NCBI GenBank assembly: GCA_036351575.1
Contig: JAZBPJ010000169.1
Location: forward strand, 1 to 48,588
Length of the DNA: 48,588 nt
DNA from: JABDPF01 sp036351575
GTDB lineage: Bacteria > Pseudomonadota > Gammaproteobacteria > Xanthomonadales > SZUA-36
Direction of reading: 5' to 3'
In this document: positions 39,734-48,588 of the stretch, one piece after another
How the letters are laid out: every line of letters begins with the position of its first letter
Position numbering within the stretch: the stretch's first letter is position 1
Notes under the pieces: generated by a model
What the model saw: only the letters and a program-made list of their open reading frames with translations
Told to the model about the DNA's origin: nothing
Database searches by the model: none
Program-made: the position numbers and the translations under genes

Positions 39734-41121
39734 TGGCGAGCAGCCCTTTCCGTGGCCTGCTTCAGGGCTTCTTCGAATTGCCGCATGTCCGGCGGCGTGA
39801 TGGCCTCGCCCGAATCCAGCGGTGTCGACATCATGCGCACACCGCCCTCCTCGTTCGTCGAACCATGGTTCGCGAAGTAGTACAGCTTGTCACCGCGCAG
39901 CGTTCCGACTCCGGGCATGTCGAACGCTTCAAGCGCACTCGCCATGGGCACAATGTTGTCGACCGTGGCGCCATCGGCGTTCAACTCGAGCCGGACGATG
40001 CGTTGCGGGCTGAACCCGCTTTGCGTGACCACGAGGGAACCGGCGCTGAACTGGAGACCGTAAATCCCATAGAGATTCAGCGTATCGGGCCCGGCAATCA
40101 TCGCCGAGCGCCGGGCGGCGGGATCGACGGCAAGGATCCCCAGAACGGCATCGCTGACGAACACCCGGCTGTTGTCCGGCGTCACGGCGACGTCCGTCAA
40201 GGCGACGAACTGCGGCCCGCCGGCGAACGGTTCGAGCCTGTCACCGTCTGCAGCCTTGCGGTAAATGATCGGCGTGGCCCGGTCAATAACGTAGATTTCG
40301 CCGGCCCCTCCGACGGCGACAGCACCAAGTTCATGCTGATAAGGGTCTGCGGGCAGGTTAAAGCGCCCCGCCGGTTCGAGCGAATCGAGTTCAAAGCCGA
40401 ACAGCGCGCCGCGGTGTGCGTCCGCCGGGGAATAATCGCTAAAAGCCGGGGAGGCGCTGCTGGCGATCCATAAGCGGTTGCGGGCCGGATCCACGGCAAT
40501 TCCATCGATGGACCACAGGCCGTTTTCTTCATTCGCCTCGAGCAGCAGTTCTGTGCCTCCCTCGTCGTCGACGGCCAGCAGGCGGCCCGCGGCGCGCGTG
40601 CCGACCAGGAAGCGCTCGCGGGTCGAATCCCAGGCCACGTCGCCAAGATCGGAAGGTCGCACATCTTCCAGCGTGAACAGCGTGGTTCCCTCGCCTACCG
40701 GATCCCCGGCCTTTATCAACAGGTCGTTGATGTAGTCGTACGCCTCGGTGCCGCGGACGGGCCCGGTCTGCTCAAAGCCGTTGAAGTCGACGGAATAGCC
40801 CTGCTGCTGCAGCTGCAGCATGTAGTGATAGGCGGTTGTCCGCCTTTCCAGGCTGGCTGCCGCCAGCACGATGTTGATCATGTAGTCCGGCGTGAACGGA
40901 CGCTGGGCGTGCAGCTTGCTGTTGGCGGCGTAAAACCGGACCCAGCTGCCGTCCTCGTAAGCCTGCACGGCCTTTTTTTCAAGTTCGGCGACACTCTCGG
41001 TGGGCGCTTTTCTCTCGGGCGCCTTTTTTTCCGGCTGCATTTTGTAGGGTTGCGCCAGCCCAGTGGCCGGAATGCTCAGTATCAGGGCCGCCAGGACGGC
41101 CGCACAGGAGGTTCTGTTCAT
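39730..41121 (-). CDS. exported beta-propeller (SMP-30/NHL-like) protein
   Basis: The 463-residue precursor has a signal peptide (TGLAQ near residue 24) and a charged linker (MQPEKKAPERKAPTE). A helical tetratricopeptide-like segment (residues 40-130, AVQAYEDGSWVRFYAANSKL) follows, and then a beta propeller with repeated blades (DVAWDSTRERFLVGTRAAG, DGIAVDPARNRLWIASS, VAVGGAGEIYVID, DVAVTPDNSRVFVSDAVLG). No catalytic ligands of gluconolactonase are obvious. It may be a binding or scaffold protein in the periplasm. It is coupled to a DNA nuclease gene by ATGA overlap without functional sense, so this may be only compact gene packing. Confidence 0.78.
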   Translation of the reverse strand: MNRTSCAAVLAALILSIPATGLAQPYKMQPEKKAPERKAPTESVAELEKKAVQAYEDGSWVRFYAANSKLHAQRPFTPDYMINIVLAAASLERRTTAYHYMLQLQQQGYSVDFNGFEQTGPVRGTEAYDYINDLLIKAGDPVGEGTTLFTLEDVRPSDLGDVAWDSTRERFLVGTRAAGRLLAVDDEGGTELLLEANEENGLWSIDGIAVDPARNRLWIASSASPAFSDYSPADAHRGALFGFELDSLEPAGRFNLPADPYQHELGAVAVGGAGEIYVIDRATPIIYRKAADGDRLEPFAGGPQFVALTDVAVTPDNSRVFVSDAVLGILAVDPAARRSAMIAGPDTLNLYGIYGLQFSAGSLVVTQSGFSPQRIVRLELNADGATVDNIVPMASALEAFDMPGVGTLRGDKLYYFANHGSTNEEGGVRMMSTPLDSGEAITPPDMRQFEEALKQATERAARQ

Positions 41122-41253
41122 GAAATTCCACCGATTCAGGTTTTTTTATGCGATTTGCGACCGGTTTTGATCCGGCCGCCGGTGATTGGTTCCAATCTCT
41201 TCCAATCCCGATACAATCAGGACAGTTTACCAGAGCCACGGACCACGACACCC

Positions 41254-41790
41254 ATGCCCGAAGACATCCTGCATTACAGCGGCCGCTACCTCGACCTGGT
41301 CGAGCGGGACGGCTGGGAATTCGTGAGCCGCAACAACGCCCACGCGGTCGCCGTGCTGTGCGCCGTGACACCCGACAAGGAAATCGTCCTGGTGGAACAA
41401 TATCGGCGCCCGGTGGATCAGCGCGTGATCGAGCTGCCTGCCGGACTGGTCGGTGACACCGGCGATCCCGACGAGCAGATCCTTGAAGCCGCCGGCCGCG
41501 AACTGGTCGAGGAAACCGGGTTCGAGGCCGGGTCGCTGGAAATGATCATGCAGTGCCCGACCTCGTCCGGACTGACCAGCGAGGTGATCAGCTTCATTCT
41601 CGCCAGCGACCTGCGGCGGGTCGGCCCGGGTGGCGGCGATGAAACAGAGGATATCGAGGTGCACATCGTTCCGCTGGACCAGGCCGACGACTGGCTGAAC
41701 CGAAAACACGCGGGGGGCATGTCCCTGGATCCCAAGATTTTTGCGGCCCTGCATTGGCTGAACCGAAAAGAGGTCTTGAAAACATCATGA
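41254..41790 (+). CDS. Nudix hydrolase, ADP-ribose pyrophosphatase-like
   Basis: The 178-residue protein has a Nudix box with GRELVEETGF inside the longer G-x5-E-x7-REUxEExGU region. The opening (HYSGRYLDLVERDGWEFVSR) and VEQYRRPVDQRVIELPAGL are typical of ADP-ribose or sugar-nucleotide pyrophosphatases. It hydrolyses a nucleoside diphosphate linked to another group. The start is ATG 41254, with a TACAAT hexamer at 41212-41217 upstream. The stop overlaps the next gene (ATGA). Confidence 0.9.
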   Translation: MPEDILHYSGRYLDLVERDGWEFVSRNNAHAVAVLCAVTPDKEIVLVEQYRRPVDQRVIELPAGLVGDTGDPDEQILEAAGRELVEETGFEAGSLEMIMQCPTSSGLTSEVISFILASDLRRVGPGGGDETEDIEVHIVPLDQADDWLNRKHAGGMSLDPKIFAALHWLNRKEVLKTS

Positions 41791-42791
41791 AGATACTGAG
41801 CTCCATTCTGTTGGCTGCAGCATTTACCGTGTCCGCAATGCCTGCCGCAGCTGCCGAAAGCGCAGCACCTGTCGCCATCGCGATCCACGCCGGGGCCGGC
41901 ACGATAAAGCGCGAAAACCTCGACGCCGCCAGGGAAAGCGAAATTCGTGCAAAACTGGAAGAAGCCGTGCGGGCCGGGCACCGGCTGCTCGTGTCCGGCG
42001 GCTCCTCGCTCGACGCGGTGACCCGGGCGGTGACGATCCTGGAGGATTCACCGCTGTTCAACGCCGGCCGTGGCGCCGTATTCAACGCGGCCGGGCAGAA
42101 CGAAATGGATGCTTCCATCATGGACGGCCGCACCCTGAACGCGGGCGCCGTCGCTGCCGTGCACAACATTCGCAACCCCATATTGCTGGCGCGCAGGGTC
42201 ATGACCGACTCGGCCCACGTGATGCTGATCGGTGAAGGCGCCGAGACGTTCGCCCGTGAGCAGGGTATCGCTTTTGAAGAGGACGAGTGGTTCCGGACCG
42301 AGTACCGCTGGCAGCAGTTGCAGCAGGCCCGCGAGCGTGAAACTGCAAGGCTCGACTCCCAACCGGAACACTGGCTCTCCACGGTAGGCGCCGTGGCGCT
42401 GGACAGCGGGGGCAACCTCGCGGCCGCCACCTCCACGGGGGGCATGACCAACAAGCGCTGGGGACGGGTCGGCGATTCGCCGCTAATCGGCGCCGGCAAC
42501 TACGCCGGCAACGACTCCTGCGCGGTCAGCGGCACGGGCCACGGCGAGTATTTCATCCGGGCCACGGTCGCACGGGACATCTGCGCACGCGTCCAGTTCA
42601 AGGGTGAACCACTGGCTGAGGCAACCCACGCGGTCGTCATGGAACAGCTCTCGGAAATGGGCGCTTCCGGCGGCGTGATTGCCATGGATCCGCAGGGTAA
42701 AATTGCCCTGACATTCAACACCGCAGGCATGTACCGCGCCAGTATCGGCACCGACGGCAGTGTCTTTATCGGGATTTACCGGGATGAGTAA
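41787..42791 (+). CDS. isoaspartyl peptidase / L-asparaginase (Ntn hydrolase), exported
   Basis: The 334-residue protein has a signal peptide (SAMPAAAAES) and the plant-type asparaginase fold. Key blocks are IAIHAGAGTIKRENL, FNAGRGAVFNAAGQNEMDASIMDG, and the autocleavage site HWLSTVGAVALD, whose threonine becomes the N-terminal nucleophile. SGTGHGEYFIRA and GGNLAAATSTGGMTNKRWGR form the substrate pocket. It hydrolyses isoaspartyl dipeptides or asparagine; the signal peptide places it in the periplasm. It is translationally coupled to the Nudix gene. Confidence 0.92.
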   Translation: MKILSSILLAAAFTVSAMPAAAAESAAPVAIAIHAGAGTIKRENLDAARESEIRAKLEEAVRAGHRLLVSGGSSLDAVTRAVTILEDSPLFNAGRGAVFNAAGQNEMDASIMDGRTLNAGAVAAVHNIRNPILLARRVMTDSAHVMLIGEGAETFAREQGIAFEEDEWFRTEYRWQQLQQARERETARLDSQPEHWLSTVGAVALDSGGNLAAATSTGGMTNKRWGRVGDSPLIGAGNYAGNDSCAVSGTGHGEYFIRATVARDICARVQFKGEPLAEATHAVVMEQLSEMGASGGVIAMDPQGKIALTFNTAGMYRASIGTDGSVFIGIYRDE

Positions 42792-42943
42792 ACTGAAAGC
42801 AGGAGACACTCGATATATTCTGGCCGACGCTGCCACGCTGGCCGCTTGAAGTCCGCCGCCGCAGTCCGGGCCTGTCAGTGAGACCACGGACCATGGGCAC
42901 TTCCAAGGATGGATACGGTCAAAACAGTGGAGGGAAAAAATCG

Positions 42944-43279
42944 ATGAAAATTTTAGCTGCGATCCTGATGATTCTCGGGCTGGCGGTGACCACGCCGGTG
43001 CTGTCCTGCGAGTACAAGGAAGGTGAAACGAAATTCCTGGACTATGCCCATTGTCTTTACGGCCAGGATGGTGTCCAGGTAGTTGACTTGCCGGAAGAAG
43101 ATGCCTGGGAGCATTGCATTTACCAGGTCCAGGCCTTCATGCCGCCCAAGCTGCTGGCTATCACCCGGGAAAAAGACGGTAAAGAGGAAGCCAGCATCAA
43201 CTGCCGCGGATCGATCGGCAACCCCTGTTACCTGATGAAATCCCGCTGCGATGCGGCCCTGAAAAACCAGTCACCCTGA
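42944..43279 (+). CDS. small secreted cysteine-rich protein of unknown function
   Basis: The 111-residue precursor has a signal peptide (LGLAVTTPVLS). The mature protein of about 90 residues carries six cysteines (CEYK, AHCLY, EHCIYQ, NCRG, NPCYL, SRCDAA), enough for three disulfide bonds. An aggga ribosome binding site lies in front of ATG 42944. I cannot name a family, and its closest neighbours give no hint of function. Confidence 0.7.
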   Translation: MKILAAILMILGLAVTTPVLSCEYKEGETKFLDYAHCLYGQDGVQVVDLPEEDAWEHCIYQVQAFMPPKLLAITREKDGKEEASINCRGSIGNPCYLMKSRCDAALKNQSP

Positions 43280-43291
43280 ACGACCGGCGGC

Positions 43292-44032
43292 TCAGCGAAA
43301 CGCCGCCTCCAGGACCAGCCGCATGTGGTCCCAAGACGAGCGGTCCGCCAACTCGCTGTAACGCAGCGGCAGCCCGAACTTTTCTCCCCGGGCGGTCGCC
43401 TCGGGATTGGTGAAGCCGTGCGTGGCGCCCGGCAACAGCACGAACAGGCAATCCGCCCGGGCGCGCTCGACTTCGGCCAGGAACGCGCTGACGTCATCCC
43501 CGCTGACGAATTCATCCGCTTCACCGTGATAGACCGCCATGCGGGCCGTGACTTCCGCTGCCTCGCCTTCCTGTGCGATCGCCAGCGGTAAAGCGCCGTG
43601 AAAGGAGGCCACGGCGGCCAGGTCCGTGCCGGTGCGCGCCATGTGCAGAACGATCCCGCCGCCCATGCAGTAACCGATGGCGGCCGTTTTATCCGCATCG
43701 ACGATGGGGCGTTCAGCCGCGGCGCTCATTGCCGCCATGAACCGGCCGCGCAGCCCGATCCGGTCGCCAAGCAGCTCATTCATCAGTTCTCCGGCCTCTT
43801 CCGGGCTGCCGGCGGTCCGTCCGCCGCCGTAAAGGTCAACGGCAAAACCCGCGTAGCCCAGTTGCGCCAGCATGCTGGCCCGGCGGCGGGCATAATCGTT
43901 GCAGCCCCACCATTCGTGCACCACCAGAACCAGCGGCAGCGGTCCGTCCAGCGCCGCATCGTGAAAAATGCTTCCAACCATCTCGACATCGCCGTGGCGA
44001 TAGCTGATTTCTTCGCTTTGAATCGTGTTCAT
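43292..44032 (-). CDS. dienelactone hydrolase-family protein
   Basis: The 246-residue protein has the alpha/beta-hydrolase core of dienelactone hydrolase: LVLVVHEWWGCNDYARRRA, FAVDLYGGG, the nucleophile elbow GYCMGGGIVL with cysteine in place of serine, GEADEFVS (acid) and GATHGFTNP (histidine). Cysteine at the nucleophile position is normal for this family. It likely cleaves a small lactone or ester in the cytoplasm. ATG 44032 (MNTIQSEE) is preferred over the longer frame from 44071. Confidence 0.9.
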   Translation of the reverse strand: MNTIQSEEISYRHGDVEMVGSIFHDAALDGPLPLVLVVHEWWGCNDYARRRASMLAQLGYAGFAVDLYGGGRTAGSPEEAGELMNELLGDRIGLRGRFMAAMSAAAERPIVDADKTAAIGYCMGGGIVLHMARTGTDLAAVASFHGALPLAIAQEGEAAEVTARMAVYHGEADEFVSGDDVSAFLAEVERARADCLFVLLPGATHGFTNPEATARGEKFGLPLRYSELADRSSWDHMRLVLEAAFR

Positions 44033-44159
44033 CCATCCGGCCCTTTTGCTTTGTACTCCGAGTTTCAGCATAGTTTAGCGCAGCGCGAGGCTCACGCAGC
44101 GGGATTGCGAAGCTGCGATCCCGACCCCAGATAAAGCGAAAGCCAGGAGGACAACAAGC

Positions 44160-44561
44160 ATGAGCAATTTCGAAACCAGCAACGAGATCCGGATGGATGC
44201 GAGCAAGCTCTACCGTGAGGAGACTTTTACCGACAACACGGTCGGAACGCTTCGCCGCATCATCCCGGTGACCGCCGAAGGCGAGGTCGACCCGAGCCGA
44301 TCCGTGCAGTTCATCGGTTCAACCCAGGTGCTGACGACGGCCGGTCCGCTGCCGCTGACGTTTGAAATCGAGGCCGGCACCCTGGCCGAAGCGGCGGAAG
44401 GATTCGGCGACGCCGCCAAGGAAGCCTTTGAAAAGACCATGGAAGAACTGAGGGAAATGCAGCGCCAGCAGGCGTCGCAGATTGTCGTGCCGAAGGGCGG
44501 CGTCGATCCCTCCGGGGGCATGGGCGGTCTCGGGGGCGGCGGCAAAATCCAGATACCCTGA
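44160..44561 (+). CDS. conserved-looking small cytoplasmic protein of unknown function
   Basis: The 133-residue protein lacks a signal peptide. A beta-rich half (DNTVGTLRRIIPVTAEGE, VQFIGSTQVLTTAGPLPLTFEIE) is followed by a helical segment (AAKEAFEKTMEELREMQRQQ) and a glycine-rich tail (GGMGGLGGGGKIQIP). An AGGAGG ribosome binding site lies ahead of ATG 44160. It precedes the cyclophilin gene by six bases, so it is probably co-transcribed. I do not recognise it. Confidence 0.75.
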   Translation: MSNFETSNEIRMDASKLYREETFTDNTVGTLRRIIPVTAEGEVDPSRSVQFIGSTQVLTTAGPLPLTFEIEAGTLAEAAEGFGDAAKEAFEKTMEELREMQRQQASQIVVPKGGVDPSGGMGGLGGGGKIQIP

Positions 44562-44567
44562 AGCGCC

Positions 44568-45431
44568 ATGCGAAACGCGCTGCTGAAATACGCTTTTCCG
44601 GCCCTCGTTTCCTGCCTGTTTCTCGGTTCAGCGGCCAACGCAGCCGAGGTCTCCATGTGGCGGGAAGCCGAGCCGGAACGGCTCGTTTACATGGAGCTGC
44701 AGGACGGCCTGGTCCTGATCGAACTGAACCCGCTGTTTGCGCCGCGCACGGTCAAACAGTTCACGGCGCTCGTCGAAGACGGGTTTTACGACGGCTTGCC
44801 GTTCTACCGGGTGATCGAGGGCTTCGTCGCACAAGGCGGTGACGGCAGTGACCTGGGCGAGCACAGCGAAATACCGCTGCTCGATGCCGAGTTCGAGATC
44901 GACTGGCCCGCGGACGCGAGCTGGACCGCCGTGCAGTCACCCGACATGTTCGCCCCGCAAACGGGTTTCATCGACGGTTTCGCGGCCGCACGGGACCCCG
45001 CCGGCGGCAAGGCCTGGCTCGCCCACTGCCCCGGTATCGTGGCCATGGCGCGCAACGAGGGGCCGGACACCAGCCGCACGGATTTCTACATCGTGATCGG
45101 TCAGGCGCCCCGTTACCTCGACCGCAACATGAATGTTTTCGGCCGCGTCATCCATGGCATGGACGCGGTGCAAGGCATCAATCGGGGCAGGCCGGAGAAC
45201 GACGGCATCATTCGTGACGAGGCGGCCAGCAGCCGCATCAAGCGCATTCGCATGGGACACCAGGTACCGGAAACGGAGCGTCTGACCGCACTGGTGCCGG
45301 ACACCAGCCATGCATCCTTCCAGGAAGTTCTGGACCAGCGCCGCGACCGGCGCCAGCCCTTTTTTCACAACAAGCCGCCGCGCGTTCTGGACGTCTGCCA
45401 GGTGCCCGTCGGCGGGCGGGTTACCCGCTGA
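44568..45431 (+). CDS. periplasmic cyclophilin-type peptidyl-prolyl isomerase
   Basis: The 287-residue precursor has a signal peptide (LFLGSAANAAE). The cyclophilin blocks are LVYMELQDGLVLIELNPLFAPRTVKQF, FYDGLPFYRVIEGFVAQGGDG and IVAMARNEGPDTSRTDFYIVIG, followed by FGRVIHGMDAVQGI. There is an insertion around residues 100-150 and an additional C-terminal stretch of about 65 residues beyond the barrel (after SRIKRIRM). It catalyses cis-trans prolyl isomerisation during envelope protein folding. It forms a short operon with the hypothetical gene upstream. Confidence 0.9.
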   Translation: MRNALLKYAFPALVSCLFLGSAANAAEVSMWREAEPERLVYMELQDGLVLIELNPLFAPRTVKQFTALVEDGFYDGLPFYRVIEGFVAQGGDGSDLGEHSEIPLLDAEFEIDWPADASWTAVQSPDMFAPQTGFIDGFAAARDPAGGKAWLAHCPGIVAMARNEGPDTSRTDFYIVIGQAPRYLDRNMNVFGRVIHGMDAVQGINRGRPENDGIIRDEAASSRIKRIRMGHQVPETERLTALVPDTSHASFQEVLDQRRDRRQPFFHNKPPRVLDVCQVPVGGRVTR

Positions 45432-45563
45432 TCAGCGCCTTCGGCGCGATGCTGCGAACGACATTGTCAGGTAAAATACGGCGGAGATAGTCAGGGCTTT
45501 CATTCTGGATTCCCGTGTCTGGCGGGTCCGATCCAGTTTAACCCAACCGGATACGCTTAACGC

Positions 45564-46826
45564 ATGCCTCGCACCTCGACCAAGTACCGCCTGCTGACCC
45601 TGTTCCTGCTGTTTCTGCTGTCGGCCTGCGCGTCCCCTCCACCGGAAAAACAATCGCCGCCGGACGCACCCTATCTCGTGCTGGTCTCGATGGACGGCTT
45701 TCGCTGGGATTACGACAGCCTGACGGAAACACCCAGCCTGGACCGCATGGCGAGCGAAGGCATGAAGGCCGAGGCGTTGAGGCCGGTTTTCCCGTCCGTT
45801 ACCTTTCCCAACCACTACTCGATCGCGACTGGTGTCTACCCCTGGCGCCACGGCATCGTCGCCAATGAATTCCCGCGCGAACCGGGCGGGGACTGGTACC
45901 TTTACAAGAACCGGTCTGCAGTACAGGACGGGAGCTGGTACCTGTCCGAACCGATCTGGGTCACCGCGGAAAAAGCCGGCTTGCGCACCGCGGCTTTCTA
46001 TTTCGTCGGCACCGAGGCCGACATCGAAGGCGTGCGGCCCGCAGACTGGCGCAACTTTGACGCGGAGGTGCCGGCCGCGACCCGCGTCGATACCGTCCTG
46101 GGCTGGCTTTCACGGCCTGAAGCCATACGCCCCCGGCTGGTGACGCTCTATTTTGAGAATGTCGACAGCGCCGGCCACTGGTACGGACCGGAGTCACCCG
46201 AGAACCTGGAGTCCATGCGCCTGCTGGACCGCGAGCTTGGTCGCCTGCTCGACGGCATCTCAGCGCTTCCGTACGGCGACCGGGTGAACGTGCTGCTCGT
46301 GTCCGACCATGGCCAAGCGGTTTATGCCGCTCGCGAACCCTTCGTCCTCGAGAACTGGATCAACCTGGACAACGTGAAAACCGTTGGCAAGGGCCCATTC
46401 GTTTTTCTTTACTACGATCGTGCAGCGAAAAACCGCGTCAGCCGGGCACGGGACTCGATCAACGCGAACTGGGACTGCGGCCGCGCCTATCGTCCCGCCG
46501 AACTGCCGCCCGCCTGGAACGCGGGAACGAGTCTGCGCTACCCGGACCTGTTCGTGCTGTCCGACCCGGGCTGCGCCGTGACAGTGGATGCACAATCAGC
46601 CGAACGCCTGTTGAAAGGCGATCATGGCTGGAGCCCGGAAATGCCCGAAATGGCCGGTATTTTTTACGCCGTGGGACCGCGTATCCCGGCGGGGACGCGT
46701 GTCGGAACCGTCAGCGTGGTGGACGTCTATCCGATGATGCTCGAAATTCTCGGGCTTGCGGCGCCGGGGCCCGTGGACGGCGATCCGGACGCGCTCGCTT
46801 CGCGCCTGCTGCCCGAAAAACGGTAA
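45564..46826 (+). CDS. ectonucleotide pyrophosphatase/phosphodiesterase-family lipoprotein
   Basis: The 420-residue precursor has a lipobox LLSAC and the alkaline-phosphatase superfamily core of NPP enzymes. LVLVSMDGFRWDY supplies the first metal ligand, PSVTFPNHYSIATGVYPWRHGI contains the nucleophile threonine, VSDHGQAVY carries Asp-His ligands, and GDHGWSPEMPEM carries the last histidine. It would cleave phosphodiester or pyrophosphate bonds in the periplasm or at the cell surface. Alanine after the lipidated cysteine leaves sorting open. It is not tightly linked to its neighbours. Confidence 0.9.
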   Translation: MPRTSTKYRLLTLFLLFLLSACASPPPEKQSPPDAPYLVLVSMDGFRWDYDSLTETPSLDRMASEGMKAEALRPVFPSVTFPNHYSIATGVYPWRHGIVANEFPREPGGDWYLYKNRSAVQDGSWYLSEPIWVTAEKAGLRTAAFYFVGTEADIEGVRPADWRNFDAEVPAATRVDTVLGWLSRPEAIRPRLVTLYFENVDSAGHWYGPESPENLESMRLLDRELGRLLDGISALPYGDRVNVLLVSDHGQAVYAAREPFVLENWINLDNVKTVGKGPFVFLYYDRAAKNRVSRARDSINANWDCGRAYRPAELPPAWNAGTSLRYPDLFVLSDPGCAVTVDAQSAERLLKGDHGWSPEMPEMAGIFYAVGPRIPAGTRVGTVSVVDVYPMMLEILGLAAPGPVDGDPDALASRLLPEKR

Positions 46827-46876
46827 AATCCGGCGGCATGTGACCTGAAACCGGCCGGGACCGGGTGGAAACCGAC

Positions 46877-47847
46877 ATGGAAATCCTTGCTGCCGACATC
46901 GGCGGAACCAATTCTCGATTCTCGAAAGTGACCATCAACGGGCTTTCCGCGCTGACGATGTCCGAACCGGTGATTTTTCCCACCTGGTCCGAAGATATCG
47001 GTTCGTTTGACGGCCTGCTGGCGCAGTATTCCGCGAACCGTCCCGGCGACTGGCCGGATATCGAGGAATTCGACGGCCTGGCCATCGCCATCGCCGGCGC
47101 GGTCAGCGGAATGAAAGCGACGCTGCCGAACATTCCATGGGATATCGACCTGGGCGGATCGGGCCGCGCACGGGAAGCGTTTCTGCTCAACGATTTTGTC
47201 GCCCAGGCGCACGGTTTCATGGACCCGGACGTGTTCGACCGCATGCACCTCGTGCGGCCGGGCGGGGCCGGCGGCCCCGGCAGCATCGCGATCGTCGGCG
47301 CCGGAACCGGGCTCGGACACGCCGCGCTCAGGCCGGAAGAAGGCCGGCGCATCGTGATCACTTCCGAGGCCGGGCACATGTCATTTTCCTTCCACGGCGA
47401 GCGCGAGCAGCAAATCGCCGCGGCCATGCAGGCGCGAACCGGGAAATCCTGGCTCAGCGGCGACGATGTCGTGACCGGCTCCGGCGCAGCGCGGCTTCAC
47501 GAGGCTTTGACCGGGCACACCGTCAGTCCTGCCGAGGCACTAAAGGAACAGGCCGTGGAGTCAGAGACCTGCCGCTATTTTTCACGTTTCTACGCGCGCG
47601 CCTGCCGCAACTACTGCCTGGCCATGTACCCGGTGGAAACCCTGGTGATCAGCGGCGGCATCGCGGCCAAGAATCCCCACCTCGTCGAGTCCGGCTCTTT
47701 TCGTGATGAATTCAACGACGGGCGCTCCTACCGCCATATCCTGGAACGCATCCCCGTTTACCTGAACCGTGACGAGCACATCGGCATCAAGGGCGCCGCG
47801 ATCCACGCCTGGCTGAAGCTCACGAACATGGGGCCTGTTAACCGGCC

Positions 47848-47851
<4 letters not shown>
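46877..47851 (+). CDS. glk: glucokinase
   Basis: The 324-residue protein has the hallmark blocks of bacterial Glk: ILAADIGGTNSRFSKV (phosphate loop), LPNIPWDIDL, FLLNDFVAQAHGF with the catalytic Asp, IAIVGAGTGLGHA and ISGGIAAKN, and the length is close to E. coli Glk. It phosphorylates glucose to glucose 6-phosphate. ATG 46877 is chosen over the in-frame GTG 46865 because the family begins with this block. The last four bases overlap the end of the convergent ABC exporter gene. Confidence 0.92.

Positions 47852-48588
<737 letters not shown>

Noticed and set aside
45436..45448. GCGCC-TTC-GGCGC hairpin after the cyclophilin gene as an intrinsic terminator
   Set aside because: The stem is only five pairs and no T run follows; it may be incidental.

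Overview
The window reads as a piece of a GC-rich gammaproteobacterial chromosome. It carries a proteobacterial FrdABCD fumarate reductase, a complete mlaFEDCB-mlaA phospholipid-transport set, a PspA/PspC module behind a sigma-54 promoter, Do-family HtrA, SppA, DgkA, ExoIII, glucokinase and a PagP-like outer-membrane protein. Genes are dense, most are linked by ATGA or TGATG overlaps, and I see no tRNA, rRNA, insertion sequence, prophage or CRISPR array. The genus cannot be fixed from the sequence alone; a marine or sediment gammaproteobacterium with mixed aerobic and anaerobic respiration fits.

Layout. 1-4.3 kb: a U32 peptidase-family tRNA-modification gene (trhP/yegQ type), then a compact electron-transfer cluster of a triheme cytochrome, a small membrane protein, a nonaheme cytochrome and a four-helix cytochrome b. 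4.3-5.7 kb (minus): oxygen-dependent protoporphyrinogen oxidase. 5.7-10.3 kb: an FNR-like site, a monoheme cytochrome lipoprotein, frdABCD and a gene I identify as rquA, which makes rhodoquinone from ubiquinone. The order strongly suggests a rhodoquinol-linked fumarate respiration operon. 10.3-12.9 kb: a PhoP/PhoQ-like two-component system followed by a PagP-like outer-membrane acyltransferase.

12.9-13.8 kb has no protein gene. It holds what I think is the most interesting object here: a roughly 590-nt, purine-rich, highly structured RNA. It has a candidate sigma-70 promoter, upstream palindromes, an array of near-identical hairpins with paired GGA internal loops, long-range helices, a possible pseudoknot and a very strong intrinsic terminator. 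It matches none of the large RNAs I can recognise (RNase P, tmRNA, 6S, group I or II introns).

13.8-24.6 kb: one tightly coupled run with mlaFEDCBA, a five-gene oligopeptide-type ABC importer, a LEA2-type lipoprotein and an unknown protein. PhoPQ-like, PagP-like, RNA and Mla together make a neighbourhood devoted to outer-membrane lipid asymmetry. 24.7-30.7 kb: a monothiol glutaredoxin / degenerate A-type carrier / rhodanese fusion, xthA, dgkA coupled to a Kazal-type lipoprotein, sppA and pspA-pspC. 30.7-38 kb: a MATE exporter, a DUF3667 protein, a REP-like hairpin, then a minus-strand run with galM, a GFA-family protein, a small anchored protein, an M17 aminopeptidase and a DegQ-type protease. 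38-48.6 kb: an HNH nuclease, a 5'-3' exonuclease, a beta-propeller protein, a Nudix hydrolase coupled to an isoaspartyl peptidase, small secreted and hypothetical proteins, a dienelactone hydrolase, a periplasmic cyclophilin, a nucleotide pyrophosphatase-like lipoprotein, glucokinase, and an MsbA-like ABC exporter cut by the right edge.
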